Positions 24,262 to 33,384 of a DNA stretch of 64,000 bases are shown one piece after another. Numbering within the stretch: position 1 is the first letter of the stretch; the number at the start of each line of letters is the position of its first letter. This DNA comes from Streptomyces sp. FIT100. GTDB taxonomy: Bacteria; Actinomycetota; Actinomycetes; Streptomycetales; Streptomycetaceae. Made by a program: the position numbers and the translations under genes. The notes below the pieces were generated by a model that worked only from the letters and a program-made list of their open reading frames with translations, was not told the DNA's origin and made no database searches. The stretch covers positions 4,704,526-4,768,525 of the forward strand of contig NZ_CP075715.1 in the NCBI RefSeq assembly GCF_024584805.1. Reading direction: 5' to 3'.

Positions 24262-24683
24262 GTGCCGTGCTCCGTCCGCTTCCCCCGCAGCGGGCGGGCA
24301 TGGGCCCCCGTCTGCGTACTGTCTGTCCCCAGGTCGCGGAGGGCAGGGCTTGGTCGGAGCCCGCCTCCGCGCTCAGCTAGACGCGCCTGCGGAGCGCGGG
24401 GTTGCCGTGCTCTGCGCCTCACCTGCGCCGACCCGCCCTTCCGCCAGGAGGACGCGGAGGCGGGCCATGCGGTGGGCGATGTCGCGCCGTGGTTCGGGCG
24501 GAGCAGGTGCCTGAGTCACGGGGAACCGCTGCGGGAAGCGAGCCGCCTCGTTCCCCTGCGTGGTTGCCGGGTGGCGGTCAAGCTGCGCATGTGAGCACCC
24601 CGTACAGCGTCTCGTCGCCGACGTCGCCGACGTTGCCGCAGCGTCGAAAGTCCTGACGAGGATGCCCGGTTCGAAGGGATGGA

Positions 24684-24800
24684 CCCCGTCGAGGGCGACG
24701 TCGAGGGCGACGACGAGGGCGACGACGAGGGCGAGGGCGAGGGTGAGGGCGAGGGCGAGGACGACGACGAGGGTCAGGGTGAGGGCGACGACGCGGTGCG
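24684..24800. repeat. Low-complexity hexanucleotide tract (GAGGGC/GACGAC units)
   Basis: About 115 bp of six-base units built from GAG, GGC, GAC and GAC-GAC, ending near a CCGGATGCATGC. On the plus strand it would read as an Asp/Glu/Gly polymer and on the minus strand as a Leu/Val/Ala/Thr hydrophobic run. It follows the probable true stop of the RNA-repair gene at 24831. The wider stretch 24262-24830 has no convincing gene. Confidence 0.8.
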
Positions 24801-24830
24801 GATCCGCGGCCGGATGCATGCAGGCATCCG

Positions 24831-27789
24831 TCAACCGGCCAGTGCCGGGACGTCGCCGCCCTCCGCCCAGGTGAGCGTGGTCCCCGGCAGGTCCCTCAGC
24901 CACCGCTCGGCGATCTCCGCGAGCCGTGCCCGGTCCGGCGGGGTCCGGCCGAGCCCGATGGCGTACCGGGCGCCCTCCGGGCCGGACGCGAAGGGCCGGG
25001 GCCAGGCGTGGGCGCCTTCCACACCGGCCGCCTCCAGTGCGGTGAGCAGGGCCCGTACGCGCCCGCGCACCCGACCCGCGGCCGGCCCGGCGGGCACGGT
25101 CAGCACCGCCCAGGCCGTGTGCCGGCGATGCAGCGGCGGCGGTGCGAGCAGCTCTCCCCAGGGCACCGCGGAGCCCGCCGCCTCCAGCAACTCCCAGGCC
25201 CGGTAGAGCTCCTGGGCCACCAGCTCCTGCCCGCTTGTGCCGAGCTGATCCGAGCAGGACCTGACGGGCTCGCTCGGCGTCATGACCGGTTGCCGCCAGT
25301 CCCACGCGGCCCAGGTCGCGAAGAAGCGCCGCAGCAGCGCGGCGTCGGCCGTCTCGGCCGTCTCGGCCGGGCCCTGGGCCCCGTCCCCGGCCTCGCAGAC
25401 CGTGCGGGCCGTCCGGGCCGCCAGGAGGGACCAGGCCAGGCCAGGGAGACCGCCGAAGGGGGGGTGAGTCCAGGCCGCGGGCCCCGGCCCAGGACTTGAT
25501 CCGCCGGGCGAGGAGGGTGAACGCTTCCACGTGCGGGCCCGCGACGGCCAGCACGGCGTCCGCGTCGCTCACCGCGCTCAACGCCACCGAGGCCGCATCG
25601 CCCAGCTCGGCGCGGCGGGCGACCGCGTCGGGCGGGGGGACGGCGCCCGTGGCGGCCACGACCAGGTCCACGTCGAGTCGGCCGACACGCAGCCGTAGCC
25701 CCGGCACCCTGGCGCCCACGACCTCCCGGACGTCCGTGGCCTCCGGCAGCGCCGCCGCGACCCGCGCCCGTACGTCCTCCGGCGCGGCGCCGCCCGGCAG
25801 TGCCGCGACCAGGTTCAGGTCGGCGCCGGGCAGCTGGCAGCCCATGCGCCGTGAGCCGACGACGTACACGACGCCGTCGGCCAGCGCGTCCGACACGCGC
25901 TGCGCGGTGCGCCGGGCGTGCGCCGTGCGGGGCGCGTCCTCCTCGGAGGGCGGTCCGGTGACGGAGGGCGGTCCGGCGGCGCCCTCCTCCGGCGCCCATC
26001 GCACCTCGCCCGTCCCCATCGCGACCGTCGCGCGCACCCGCATCGGCTCGTCGCCCCGCCGGGACAGCAAGGCGAGCTCCCCGATCCGGGCCGTCGCGCC
26101 GCCGAGCAGGGCCTCGCACCGTGCGGCCAGCGGGTTCGGATCGTGGGTCCGTCCCAGGGACAGATGCGGGATGAAGCCTTCCGCGGCCTTCCCGCGCCGC
26201 CCCGCGCACAGCGGGAAGCGCTCCACCAGCGCCTCGTACAGCCGGGCCCACGGCTCCTCGCCGCCCGCCGCGGGGTCGAGCCACACGGTGGCGTCGTCCC
26301 GGTGCCCGAACCAGTTGACGCCTTCGAGCCGGGCGGTGAACGGGGCGACCTTCGCCGCGGCCGCCGCGAGCAGCGGGGCCGCCCGCTCGAAGTCGGACTC
26401 CGGTACGAAGCCGAAGAGGACGTTGACGTGCGGCGGCCAGCGGCGGATCTGGCGGTCGTGCTCCTGGCGGATGTGCTGGATAGGCGGCCACAGCTCCCGC
26501 GGAGGGAGCCACGCCACGGCCGTACGGGGCGTCGGCCGCACGGCGAGCACGTTCGCGCGTACGTCCGCCGGTGCATCCAGGGGTGCGTGGGAGTCCAGAG
26601 GTGCGTGTGCGTCCAGGGGTGCCTGGGAGTCCAGGGGCGCGTGGGCATTCACGGGTGCGAGGGCGTTCACGGGTGCGTGGCCGTCGTGCGCGTCGAGGCT
26701 CAGCTCCGCCACCACGCCGTAGTGGTCGGACACGTACAGCCCCTCCGGGCCCGGCGCGTCACCCGTCAGCGCCGCACCGTCCACCCGCAGCCCCTCCGCG
26801 CGCAGCAGTACCCGGTCCAGCCGGGACGCCCGCCCCGTCTGGGACGCCACCGCCGCCAGCGGGTTGACGCCCGGGTCGAAGGTCGGGGTCCGGTCGTCGA
26901 GCCCGTGCGTCTCGCTCCACGCGTCGCGCATCCCGAGCGTCGTCTCCGGCACGTCCGTACCGTCGTTGAAGTCGCCCAGCAGCAGCAGATTCCCCTCGAC
27001 TCCCGCCAACCCCTCGGCGAGCGCGCCGAGTTCGGCCTCCCGCCGCGCCACTCCGTTCTCGGAGTGGTCGCTGCTGAGATGGGTGGCGGCCACGGTCACC
27101 GGGCCCTCCGCGGTTTCCACGACCACAGCCGTCACCGCCTTGTGCGGGCCGAGGACGTGCATCCCCGCCTCCCGCACCGGCAGCCGGCTGAGCAGCAGCA
27201 CGCCGCAGTCGTCGACGTCCATGCCGGACGGCTCGGTGCCCAGCGTGTACGCCTCACGTACCCACTGCGCGTCCAGCAGCACCGAGAGCAGCCGGGACTC
27301 CACCTCCTGGAGCGCGATGACGTCCGCGTCGGCCTCCCGGAGGGCGTCGAGGAGGAGCGGGCGGCGCCTCGTGGTGTCGATGCGGTCGCTGTTGTAGCGG
27401 TCCCAGAACGTGTTCCAGGTCAGGACGCGCAGTCCTGCCGTGGCGGGCACGCCCCGCGGCGCCCGCGCGGGCGCCCAGCCGCCGGAACGGTCCCAGACGG
27501 ACGGCGTGCGCGGCGTGAAGAAGGGCGCCCGCAGCCGGCGCGGGTCCCGTACCCGCCCCGCGTCGGTCGCATCGATCCGGTCCACGCCCGTCGAGCGGTC
27601 CCAGACCACTTCACCGTCGGCCTCGAAGAACAGCACCCGGTGCCAGGGGATCTCGCCGCCCGGGTCGAAGTCGTCGAGCGGCAGCCGCTCGGGCGGGGCG
27701 CCGCGCTGGCTGATCCCGATCACGAAGCGGGCCGGGTCGAAGCGCGCGTCCCAGCGCACCCGGTGGTAGATCTCCTCGCTCGTACGCAC
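24831..27789 (-). CDS. Multidomain RNA end-repair protein (MJ1316/DUF504 + EEP + 2H + poly(A)-polymerase-like), frameshifted near the C-terminus
   Basis: Domains in order: MJ1316/DUF504 (residues ~1-78; RVRWDARFDPARFVIGI, EIPWHRVLFFEADGEVVWDR), proposed to recognise RNA 3' ends. EEP nuclease/phosphatase (~120-365; VLTWNTFWDRYN, IALQEVE, LLLGDFND, SDHYGVV). A repetitive Ala-Pro linker (~366-406). 2H phosphoesterase, LigT-like (HVNVLFGF and HLSLGRTH). A poly(A)-polymerase-type nucleotidyltransferase from ~641 (VVGSRRMG..., DVDLVVA). At a run of seven G on the plus strand (25458-25464) the frame slips. The family continuation PFGGLPGLAWSLLAAR... to the TGA at 24831 is one base out of register; the unshifted frame instead runs to 24373 as nonsense. 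It starts with GTG immediately after the stop of the kinase-like gene. Role in RNA repair is inferred. Confidence 0.8.
26571..26678. repeat. 18-bp in-frame repeats encoding the EEP-2H linker
   Basis: About six degenerate copies of an 18-bp unit. Read on the minus strand they encode hexapeptides of the form (D/N)-(A/S)-(H/Q)-A-P-(L/V). They form a flexible linker between two domains of the RNA-repair protein. Confidence 0.75.
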
Positions 27790-28620
27790 CTACGCCTCCT
27801 CCTCGACGGTCCCGTCCGCTCCGACGTACCAGGCGCGGTGGGCCTGGCCCGGGTACGGCGGGACGAACCGGTGCAGCTGCGAGGCGGGCACCTCGGGCGG
27901 CACCGGGTGCGTCCGGCCGGCGTTGCGCCGGGCCGGCTCGTCCTCGCCCGACGAGGACGACGGCGTGCGTGACGAGCGCGTCGCGGCGCCGGGCGACCGC
28001 GTGCACCAGGGAACGCTGGTGCGGGTTGAGGGACGTGGCGTCCCACACCACGGTGCCACCTTCCGCCGGCGCGGTGTCGAGCCGGTGCAGTCCTGCGCAC
28101 AGGACTGCACCGCCCGCGCGCTGGTCGGCCTGCGGCCTGCGACCCGCGACCCTCGCGCAGCTCGTCGAGCGACATGTACGCGTCGACGCCGGGCAGGCTC
28201 CGCGCGAAGGCGCCTCTTGCCGCTGCCCGTGGGCCCCACCATGTGGATCAGCTTCGGGAACTCCCCCCGACCGCCACCGCCAGGTCGCCGCGACCGCCTC
28301 GTCGACGGTCCGGATGCGCCCCTGCGCGTACGCTCCCCGCGCCTCGGCCCGGCAGCGGACGGCCGCATCCGCGGGCAGACCGGCGAAGGCCGCGCGCAGT
28401 CCGTGCAGGGGCCGCGCCTCCTCGGTGTGCAGCGCCGACCACTCCACCCCGGTGGACGACCCGCCCGCACCCCGCGCTGGTCCTCAGACCGCTCGCGGGA
28501 GTCCACGCCCGCCGCCACATCGACGTCCTCCACCGCCCTGAGCGGACGGCCCGGACGGTCGTCCGAACGGTCCTCGCGGAACTGCGGCGGGCGGCGGTGT
28601 CGATCCGGAGCCGTGACGCG
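27790..28620 (-). pseudogene. Polynucleotide-kinase-like P-loop ATPase, multiple frameshifts
   Basis: Pieces of one protein lie in successive frames: SALHTEEARPLHGLRAAF...DEAVAATWRW; then LIHMVGPTGSGK (Walker A); then FARSLPGVDAYMSLDELREG; then GGTVVWDATSLNPHQRSLVH, the kinase-family DAT..R motif; then ASQLHRFVPPYPGQAHRAWYVG to the TAG at 27790. The breaks fall near 28263-28268 (a C6 run), 28209-28216, 28120-28160 and 27944-27951, all in the same direction (one surplus base). Intact homologues of this AAA_33/Pnkp type phosphorylate RNA 5'-OH ends. It abuts the RNA-repair gene with no gap, so they form one operon. The N-terminus is not resolved. Confidence 0.7.
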
Positions 28621-28624
28621 TAGC

Positions 28625-28904
28625 GCTCCGCGCACCGGGACGGACGACCTCGCCGGCGGCGACGAGCGTGCGGGGGTCGCAGGACCTCCCTGCCCAATGA
28701 CGCCGCCCGCCCTCGGCGGCTCAGCGGGTCCGAGCGCGGAGTGTGCGGCGACGCCAGCCGCGGGCGTCGATCCTGCGCGGCTGGTTCCGGACACGGGCCG
28801 CGGCCTTCCATGGGGGAGATGCTTCCCGCTCCGCCGGCCGGGGAGCTGGAGGCCGGGTGGAAGGAGCCGGACGGGGTCCGCCTCTGTGCGTGTCACGTCC
28901 GAAC
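28625..28904. other. Intergenic stretch, no gene seen
   Basis: About 280 bp between the remnant kinase gene and the ADP-ribosylglycohydrolase remnant. Open frames here are long only because of base composition, and no family signature, repeat or RNA was recognised. Confidence 0.5.
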
Positions 28905-29350
28905 TCAGTCCCAGGCTCGGGCCAGGGCGCTGAGACGGTCCCGGTACTCCAGTACCTCGATCCACTCGGGCAGCCAGTACTTCGGGCCGTTCTTCGCCCC
29001 GGCGAAGGCGCCGGCGAGGGCTGCGATCGAGTCGGAGTCTCCGGAGGAGTGGGCTCCCCGTGCGATCGCTGCTCGGGCGTCGCCCCTGACCACCAGGAAG
29101 CAGTACAGGGCGGTGGCGAGGGCCTCCTCGGCGATCCAGCCGGCACCGACGACCTCGCAGGGGTCCTGGCCGATGTCCGGCTCGCGCAGGGCGTCGGTCA
29201 CCTTGTCGAGGGCGGCCCGCAGGCACTCGTTCACCGGGTCACGTTGGCACAGCGGTACAGCGTCCGCACCAGCCGTATCCCGAGGGTCCGGATTTGCCCC
29301 GCATGGTCGATCGGAGCCCTCGGCACCCGCAGCATGATCCGGTCGCCGCC
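28905..29350 (-). pseudogene. ADP-ribosylglycohydrolase (DraG family), truncated remnant
   Basis: The last 109 residues are well preserved: GWIAEEALATALYCFLVV and HSSGDSDSIAALAGAFAGA, the C-terminal metal-binding signature of the family, ending WIEVLEYRDRLSALARAWD. Upstream, in another frame (about 29234-29350), IMLRVPRAPIDHAG recalls the family's central IMRVAPIGL. The N-terminal catalytic half is missing. The intact family removes ADP-ribose from proteins or nucleic-acid ends. Sitting next to RNA-repair genes may be meaningful, but this copy cannot be active. Confidence 0.72.
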
Positions 29351-29462
29351 GAACAGCCCCCACGCCCGTCGTCGAGGGCGGCCGAGCGTGCCCACCCCCT
29401 CGACCCCCGAGCCGGACCCCGGACCCCGGACCGCGGTCGCCGGAGGTTCCGCGCGCCGCGGT

Positions 29463-29490
29463 TTGACACGCAACCCCGCCGGGGTAATCT
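29463..29490 (+). promoter_or_regulatory. Probable S10-operon promoter
   Basis: TTGACA (29463-29468), 16-bp spacer, TAATCT (29485-29490), the best housekeeping promoter match in the window. Predicts a leader of about 375 nt before rpsJ. No gene is seen in 29491-29873. Confidence 0.75.
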
Positions 29491-29786
29491 CTTCGGCCCG
29501 ATTGGCGTCCCCAGCGGCCTGTGTGGCAGACTATCCGGGTTGCTCGGTTGAGTGCCGATGCTGCGCGCCTCCCGCCGGGAGGACCGGAAGCGAGTCCCAC
29601 AGTACTCGTCGCCCCAACTGCCCCCAGGGCAGCGCTGGGGCGGACGTACGGGAATCTTCCGGGAAGTGTCAGCGGGGCCCCGGCCAGGCACCCGGTGGGT
29701 TTTCTCCCCCGTCCAGCGGTCTCTTCTGCGGATCGCAATCCCCTCCAGCAGGGAATCCGTCACTGGATATCTGCGTAGCGGGAGTG

Positions 29787-29811
29787 CGACACGCCCGACC
29801 GCGTGGGTCGG
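29787..29811 (+). promoter_or_regulatory. Leader hairpin motif shared with the rpsL operon, copy 2
   Basis: The same 25 nt as 17524-17548 with one A/G difference, including hairpin CCGACC-GCGTG-GGTCGG. It lies 63 nt before rpsJ and is again followed by GTTCCAG (after 20 nt rather than 4). Confidence 0.65.
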
Positions 29812-29873
29812 AGAGAAGGCTGTTAACACCGGGTTCCAGAGCGTTACGAGACAGACAGGACTACGAAGTAGCC

Positions 29874-30182
29874 ATGGCGGGACAGAAGATCCGCATCCGG
29901 CTCAAGGCCTACGACCACGAGGTCATCGACTCCTCGGCGAAGAAGATCGTCGAGACGGTGACCCGCACTGGTGCGTCGGTCGCGGGCCCGGTGCCGCTGC
30001 CCACTGAGAAGAACGTGTACTGCGTCATCAAGTCGCCGCACAAGTACAAGGACTCGCGCGAGCACTTCGAGATGCGCACGCACAAGCGCCTCATCGACAT
30101 CCTCGACCCCACGCCGAAGACGGTTGACTCGCTGATGCGTCTCGACCTGCCGGCGGGCGTCGACATCGAGATCAAGCTCTGA
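29874..30182 (+). CDS. rpsJ: 30S ribosomal protein S10
   Basis: 102 residues. Head protein, also NusE in antitermination complexes. MAGQKIRIRLKAYDHEVIDS, TGASVAGPVPLPTEKNVYCV and REHFEMRTHKRLIDI are diagnostic. The ATG at 29874 begins the family N-terminus; upstream in-frame codons belong to the leader. First gene of the S10 operon. Confidence 0.98.
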   Translation: MAGQKIRIRLKAYDHEVIDSSAKKIVETVTRTGASVAGPVPLPTEKNVYCVIKSPHKYKDSREHFEMRTHKRLIDILDPTPKTVDSLMRLDLPAGVDIEIKL

Positions 30183-30195
30183 GGTGACGCGCGAG

Positions 30196-30840
30196 ATGGC
30201 TAAGCAGATCAAGGGCATCCTGGGCGAGAAGCTCGGCATGACTCAGGTCTGGGACGAGAACAACCGTGTCGTCCCGGTCACCGTCGTCAAGGCCGGCCCC
30301 AACGTCGTCACCCAGGTCCGTACGAACGACACCGACGGCTACGAGTCGGTCCAGATCGCCTTCGGCGAGATCGACCCGCGCAAGGTGAACAAGCCCCTCA
30401 AGGGCCACTTCGCCAAGGCCGACGTGACCCCGCGCCGCCACCTGGTGGAGCTCCGTACCTCCGACGCCAGCGAGTACACGCTCGGCCAGGAGATCACTGC
30501 CGAGGTGTTCGAGTCCGGCGTCAAGGTCGACGTCACGGGCAAGAGCAAGGGCAAGGGCTTCGCCGGTGTCATGAAGCGTCACAACTTCAAGGGCCTCGGC
30601 GCCGGTCACGGCACCCAGCGCAAGCACCGCTCGCCCGGTTCCATCGGTGGCTGTGCCACCCCGGGCCGTGTGTTCAAGGGCCTCCGCATGGCGGGCCGTA
30701 TGGGCAACGAGCGGGTCACCACCCAGAACCTGACCGTCCACGCCGTTGACGCGGAGAAGGGTCTGCTGCTCATCAAGGGCGCGGTTCCCGGTCCGAACGG
30801 CGGCCTCGTCCTGGTCCGTACCGCGGCCAAGGGGGCCTGA
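30196..30840 (+). CDS. rplC: 50S ribosomal protein L3
   Basis: 214 residues. Early 50S assembly protein whose loop reaches the peptidyl-transferase centre. GILGEKLGMTQVWDE at the N-terminus and SKGKGFAGVMKRH, HRSPGSIGGCATPGRVFKG in the central extension. The ATG at 30196 is chosen over an in-frame GTG four codons upstream by agreement with the family's MAKQIKG start. 13 bp after rpsJ. Confidence 0.98.
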   Translation: MAKQIKGILGEKLGMTQVWDENNRVVPVTVVKAGPNVVTQVRTNDTDGYESVQIAFGEIDPRKVNKPLKGHFAKADVTPRRHLVELRTSDASEYTLGQEITAEVFESGVKVDVTGKSKGKGFAGVMKRHNFKGLGAGHGTQRKHRSPGSIGGCATPGRVFKGLRMAGRMGNERVTTQNLTVHAVDAEKGLLLIKGAVPGPNGGLVLVRTAAKGA

Positions 30841-30848
30841 GGTAACCG

Positions 30849-31499
30849 ATGAGCACCATTGACATCCTTTCGCCCGCTGGCGACAAGGCCGGTAGCGTCG
30901 AGCTCCCCGCGGAGATCTTCGACGCCAAGGTCAGCGTTCCGCTGATCCACCAGGTCGTCGTCGCGCAGCTGGCCGCTGCCCGCCAGGGCACGCACAAGAC
31001 CAAGACCCGCGGCGAAGTCCGTGGTGGTGGCAAGAAGCCTTACCGCCAGAAGGGCACCGGCCGCGCCCGTCAGGGTTCGACCCGTGCGCCGCAGTTCGCC
31101 GGCGGTGGCGTCGTCCACGGCCCCGTGCCGCGTGACTACTCGCAGCGGACCCCGAAGAAGATGAAGGCCGCCGCCCTGCGCGGTGCCCTCACCGACCGGG
31201 CCCGTCACTCCCGTATCCACGTCGTCTCCGGCGTGGTCGAGGGCGAGATCTCCACCAAGGCCGCCAAGACGCTGTTCGGCAAGATCTCGGAGCGCAAGAA
31301 CCTGCTCCTGGTCGTCGACCGCAGCGACGAGGCCGCGTGGCTCTCCGCCCGCAACCTGCCCCAGGTGCACATCCTGGAGCCGGGCCAGCTGAACACGTAC
31401 GACGTGCTCGTCTCCGACGACGTGGTCTTCACCCAGGCCGCCTTCGAGTCCTTCGTGTCTGGCCCCAAGGCCGTTGAGACCGAAGGGAGCGAGGCCTGA
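30849..31499 (+). CDS. rplD: 50S ribosomal protein L4
   Basis: 216 residues. Lines the exit tunnel; in E. coli L4 also represses this operon. The tunnel-loop segment TKTRGEVRGGGKKPYRQKGT GRARQGS and the C-terminal DVLVSDDVVFTQAAFESF are clear. ATG at 30849; the stop overlaps the rplW start (TGATG). Confidence 0.98.
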   Translation: MSTIDILSPAGDKAGSVELPAEIFDAKVSVPLIHQVVVAQLAAARQGTHKTKTRGEVRGGGKKPYRQKGTGRARQGSTRAPQFAGGGVVHGPVPRDYSQRTPKKMKAAALRGALTDRARHSRIHVVSGVVEGEISTKAAKTLFGKISERKNLLLVVDRSDEAAWLSARNLPQVHILEPGQLNTYDVLVSDDVVFTQAAFESFVSGPKAVETEGSEA

Positions 31500-31822
31500 T
31501 GACTGAGGCCGCCGTCACCAGCAAGACCTTCTCGGACCCGCGCGACCTGCTGATCAAGCCGGTCGTCTCCGAGAAGAGCTACGCGCTGCTGGACGAGAAC
31601 AAGTACACGTTCGTTGTCGACCCGCGCGCCAACAAGACCCAGATCAAGCAGGCCGTCGAGGCGGTCTTCCAGGTCAAGGTCACCGGGGTCAACACGATCA
31701 ACCGTCAGGGCAAGCGCAAGCGCACCCGCACCGGTTTCGGCAAGCGTGCCAACACCAAGCGCGCCATCGTGACCCTTGCCGAGGGCAGCCGAATCGACAT
31801 CTTCGGCGGTCCGACCGCCTAA
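31499..31822 (+). CDS. rplW: 50S ribosomal protein L23
   Basis: 107 residues. Exit-tunnel rim protein, docking site for trigger factor and SRP. DPRDLLIKPVVSEKSYALLD and NKTQIKQAVEAVFQVKVTGV are family hallmarks. One-base overlap with rplD indicates coupled translation. Confidence 0.98.
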   Translation: MTEAAVTSKTFSDPRDLLIKPVVSEKSYALLDENKYTFVVDPRANKTQIKQAVEAVFQVKVTGVNTINRQGKRKRTRTGFGKRANTKRAIVTLAEGSRIDIFGGPTA

Positions 31823-31862
31823 GGGCGGTCCGGATCGTCCGATATCGGACGAGGACTGAGAA

Positions 31863-32699
31863 ATGGGTATCCGCAAGTACAAGCCGACGACTCCGGGCCG
31901 TCGTGGCTCCAGCGTCGCCGACTTCGTCGAGATCACGCGGTCCACGCCGGAGAAGTCGCTGGTCCGCCCTCTGCACAGCAAGGGCGGCCGTAACAACGCC
32001 GGTCGTGTGACCGTTCGCCACCAGGGCGGTGGCCACAAGCGCGCCTACCGAGTGATCGACTTCCGTCGTCACGACAAGGACGGCGTGCCGGCCAAGGTCG
32101 CGCACATCGAGTACGACCCCAACCGCACCGCGCGCATCGCGCTCCTGCACTACGCGGACGGCGAGAAGCGCTACATCCTGGCCCCCCGCGGCCTGCAGCA
32201 GGGTGACCGGATTGAGAACGGCCCCGCGGCCGACATCAAGCCCGGCAACAACCTGGCGCTGCGCAACATCCCGGTCGGTACGACCCTGCACGCCATCGAG
32301 CTGCGGCCCGGCGGCGGCGCGAAGTTCGCCCGCTCCGCGGGTGCCTCCGTGCAGCTGCTGGCGAAGGAGGGCTCCATGGCCCACCTTCGTATGCCGTCGG
32401 GCGAGATCCGCCTGGTCGACGTCCGCTGCCGCGCCACCATCGGCGAGGTCGGCAACGCCGAGCAGTCGAACATCAACTGGGGCAAGGCCGGCCGCATGCG
32501 CTGGAAGGGCGTCCGCCCGACCGTCCGCGGTGTCGCCATGAACCCGGTCGACCACCCGCACGGTGGTGGTGAGGGCAAGACCTCCGGTGGTCGCCACCCG
32601 GTCTCCCCGTGGGGTCAGAAGGAGGGTCGTACTCGTTCTCCCAAGAAGGCGAGCAACAAGTACATCGTCCGCCGCCGCAAGACGAACAAGAAGCGCTAG
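31863..32699 (+). CDS. rplB: 50S ribosomal protein L2
   Basis: 278 residues. Needed for subunit joining and peptidyl transfer. MGIRKYKPTTPGRRGSS start, GGGHKRAYRVIDFRR, and the C-terminal signature HPHGGGEGKTSGGRHPVSPW including the conserved histidine, ending RRRKTNKKR. The ATG follows GGACTGAGAA. Confidence 0.98.
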   Translation: MGIRKYKPTTPGRRGSSVADFVEITRSTPEKSLVRPLHSKGGRNNAGRVTVRHQGGGHKRAYRVIDFRRHDKDGVPAKVAHIEYDPNRTARIALLHYADGEKRYILAPRGLQQGDRIENGPAADIKPGNNLALRNIPVGTTLHAIELRPGGGAKFARSAGASVQLLAKEGSMAHLRMPSGEIRLVDVRCRATIGEVGNAEQSNINWGKAGRMRWKGVRPTVRGVAMNPVDHPHGGGEGKTSGGRHPVSPWGQKEGRTRSPKKASNKYIVRRRKTNKKR

Positions 32700-32711
32700 G
32701 AGCGGGTTTAG

Positions 32712-32993
32712 ATGCCGCGCAGTCTCAAGAAGGGGCCCTTCGTCGACGACCACCTCATCAAGAAGGTGGACGTCCAGAACGAAGCAGGCACCAAGAACGT
32801 CATCAAGACCTGGTCCCGTCGCTCGATGATCGTCCCGGCCATGCTGGGCCACACGATCGCGGTGCACAACGGCAAGACCCATGTCCCGGTGTTCGTCACC
32901 GAGTCCATGGTCGGCCACAAGCTCGGCGAGTTCTCGCCGACTCGCACCTTCCGCGGCCACGTCAAGGACGACCGGAAGTCGAAGCGCCGCTAA
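32712..32993 (+). CDS. rpsS: 30S ribosomal protein S19
   Basis: 93 residues. Head protein near the A site that pairs with S13. MPRSLKKGPFVDDHLIKKVD and the signature VGHKLGEFSPTRTFRGHV. 12 bp after rplB. Confidence 0.98.
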   Translation: MPRSLKKGPFVDDHLIKKVDVQNEAGTKNVIKTWSRRSMIVPAMLGHTIAVHNGKTHVPVFVTESMVGHKLGEFSPTRTFRGHVKDDRKSKRR

Positions 32994-33036
32994 TCGCGGG
33001 GTGGAAACGACTATGACTTACACCGAAGGGACAACC

Positions 33037-33384
33037 ATGGAAGCCAGGGCCCAGGCGCGGTACATCCGCGTCACGCCCATGAAGGCCCGCCGCGTGGTGG
33101 ACCTCATCCGTGGCATGGACGCCACGGAGGCTCAGGCGGTCCTGCGTTTCGCCCCGCAGGCCGCGAGCGTGCCGGTCGGCAAGGTGCTGGACAGCGCCAT
33201 TGCCAACGCCGCGCACAACTACGACCACACGGACGCTTCTTCGCTGTTCATCAGCGAGGCGTACGTCGACGAGGGCCCGACCCTGAAGCGGTTCCGTCCG
33301 CGTGCTCAGGGCCGTGCCTACCGGATCCGCAAGCGGACCAGCCACATCACCGTGGTCGTCAGCAGCAAGGAAGGAACCCGGTAA
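33037..33384 (+). CDS. rplV: 50S ribosomal protein L22
   Basis: 115 residues. Its beta-hairpin lines the exit tunnel (macrolide site). YIRVTPMKARRVVDLIRGM and the C-terminal RFRPRAQGRAYRIRKRTSHI. ATG at 33037 (MEARAQARYIR) was chosen, with GAAGGG 7 nt upstream; an in-frame ATG at 33013 would add 8 residues. Overlaps rpsC by one base. Confidence 0.96.
   Translation: MEARAQARYIRVTPMKARRVVDLIRGMDATEAQAVLRFAPQAASVPVGKVLDSAIANAAHNYDHTDASSLFISEAYVDEGPTLKRFRPRAQGRAYRIRKRTSHITVVVSSKEGTR

Noticed and set aside
24679..25206. Acidic repeat protein on the plus strand
   Set aside because: Only the hexamer tract gives it character; no ribosome-binding site or conserved downstream sequence.
25918..27972. 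684-residue plus-strand frame across the RNA-repair gene
   Set aside because: Arg/Gln/His-rich shadow; the minus strand carries clear domain motifs.
27790..29226. A single 478-residue minus-strand gene
   Set aside because: It mixes one true frame segment (the Walker A and C-terminal pieces) with out-of-frame Arg/Pro-rich translation; the real gene is spread over three frames.
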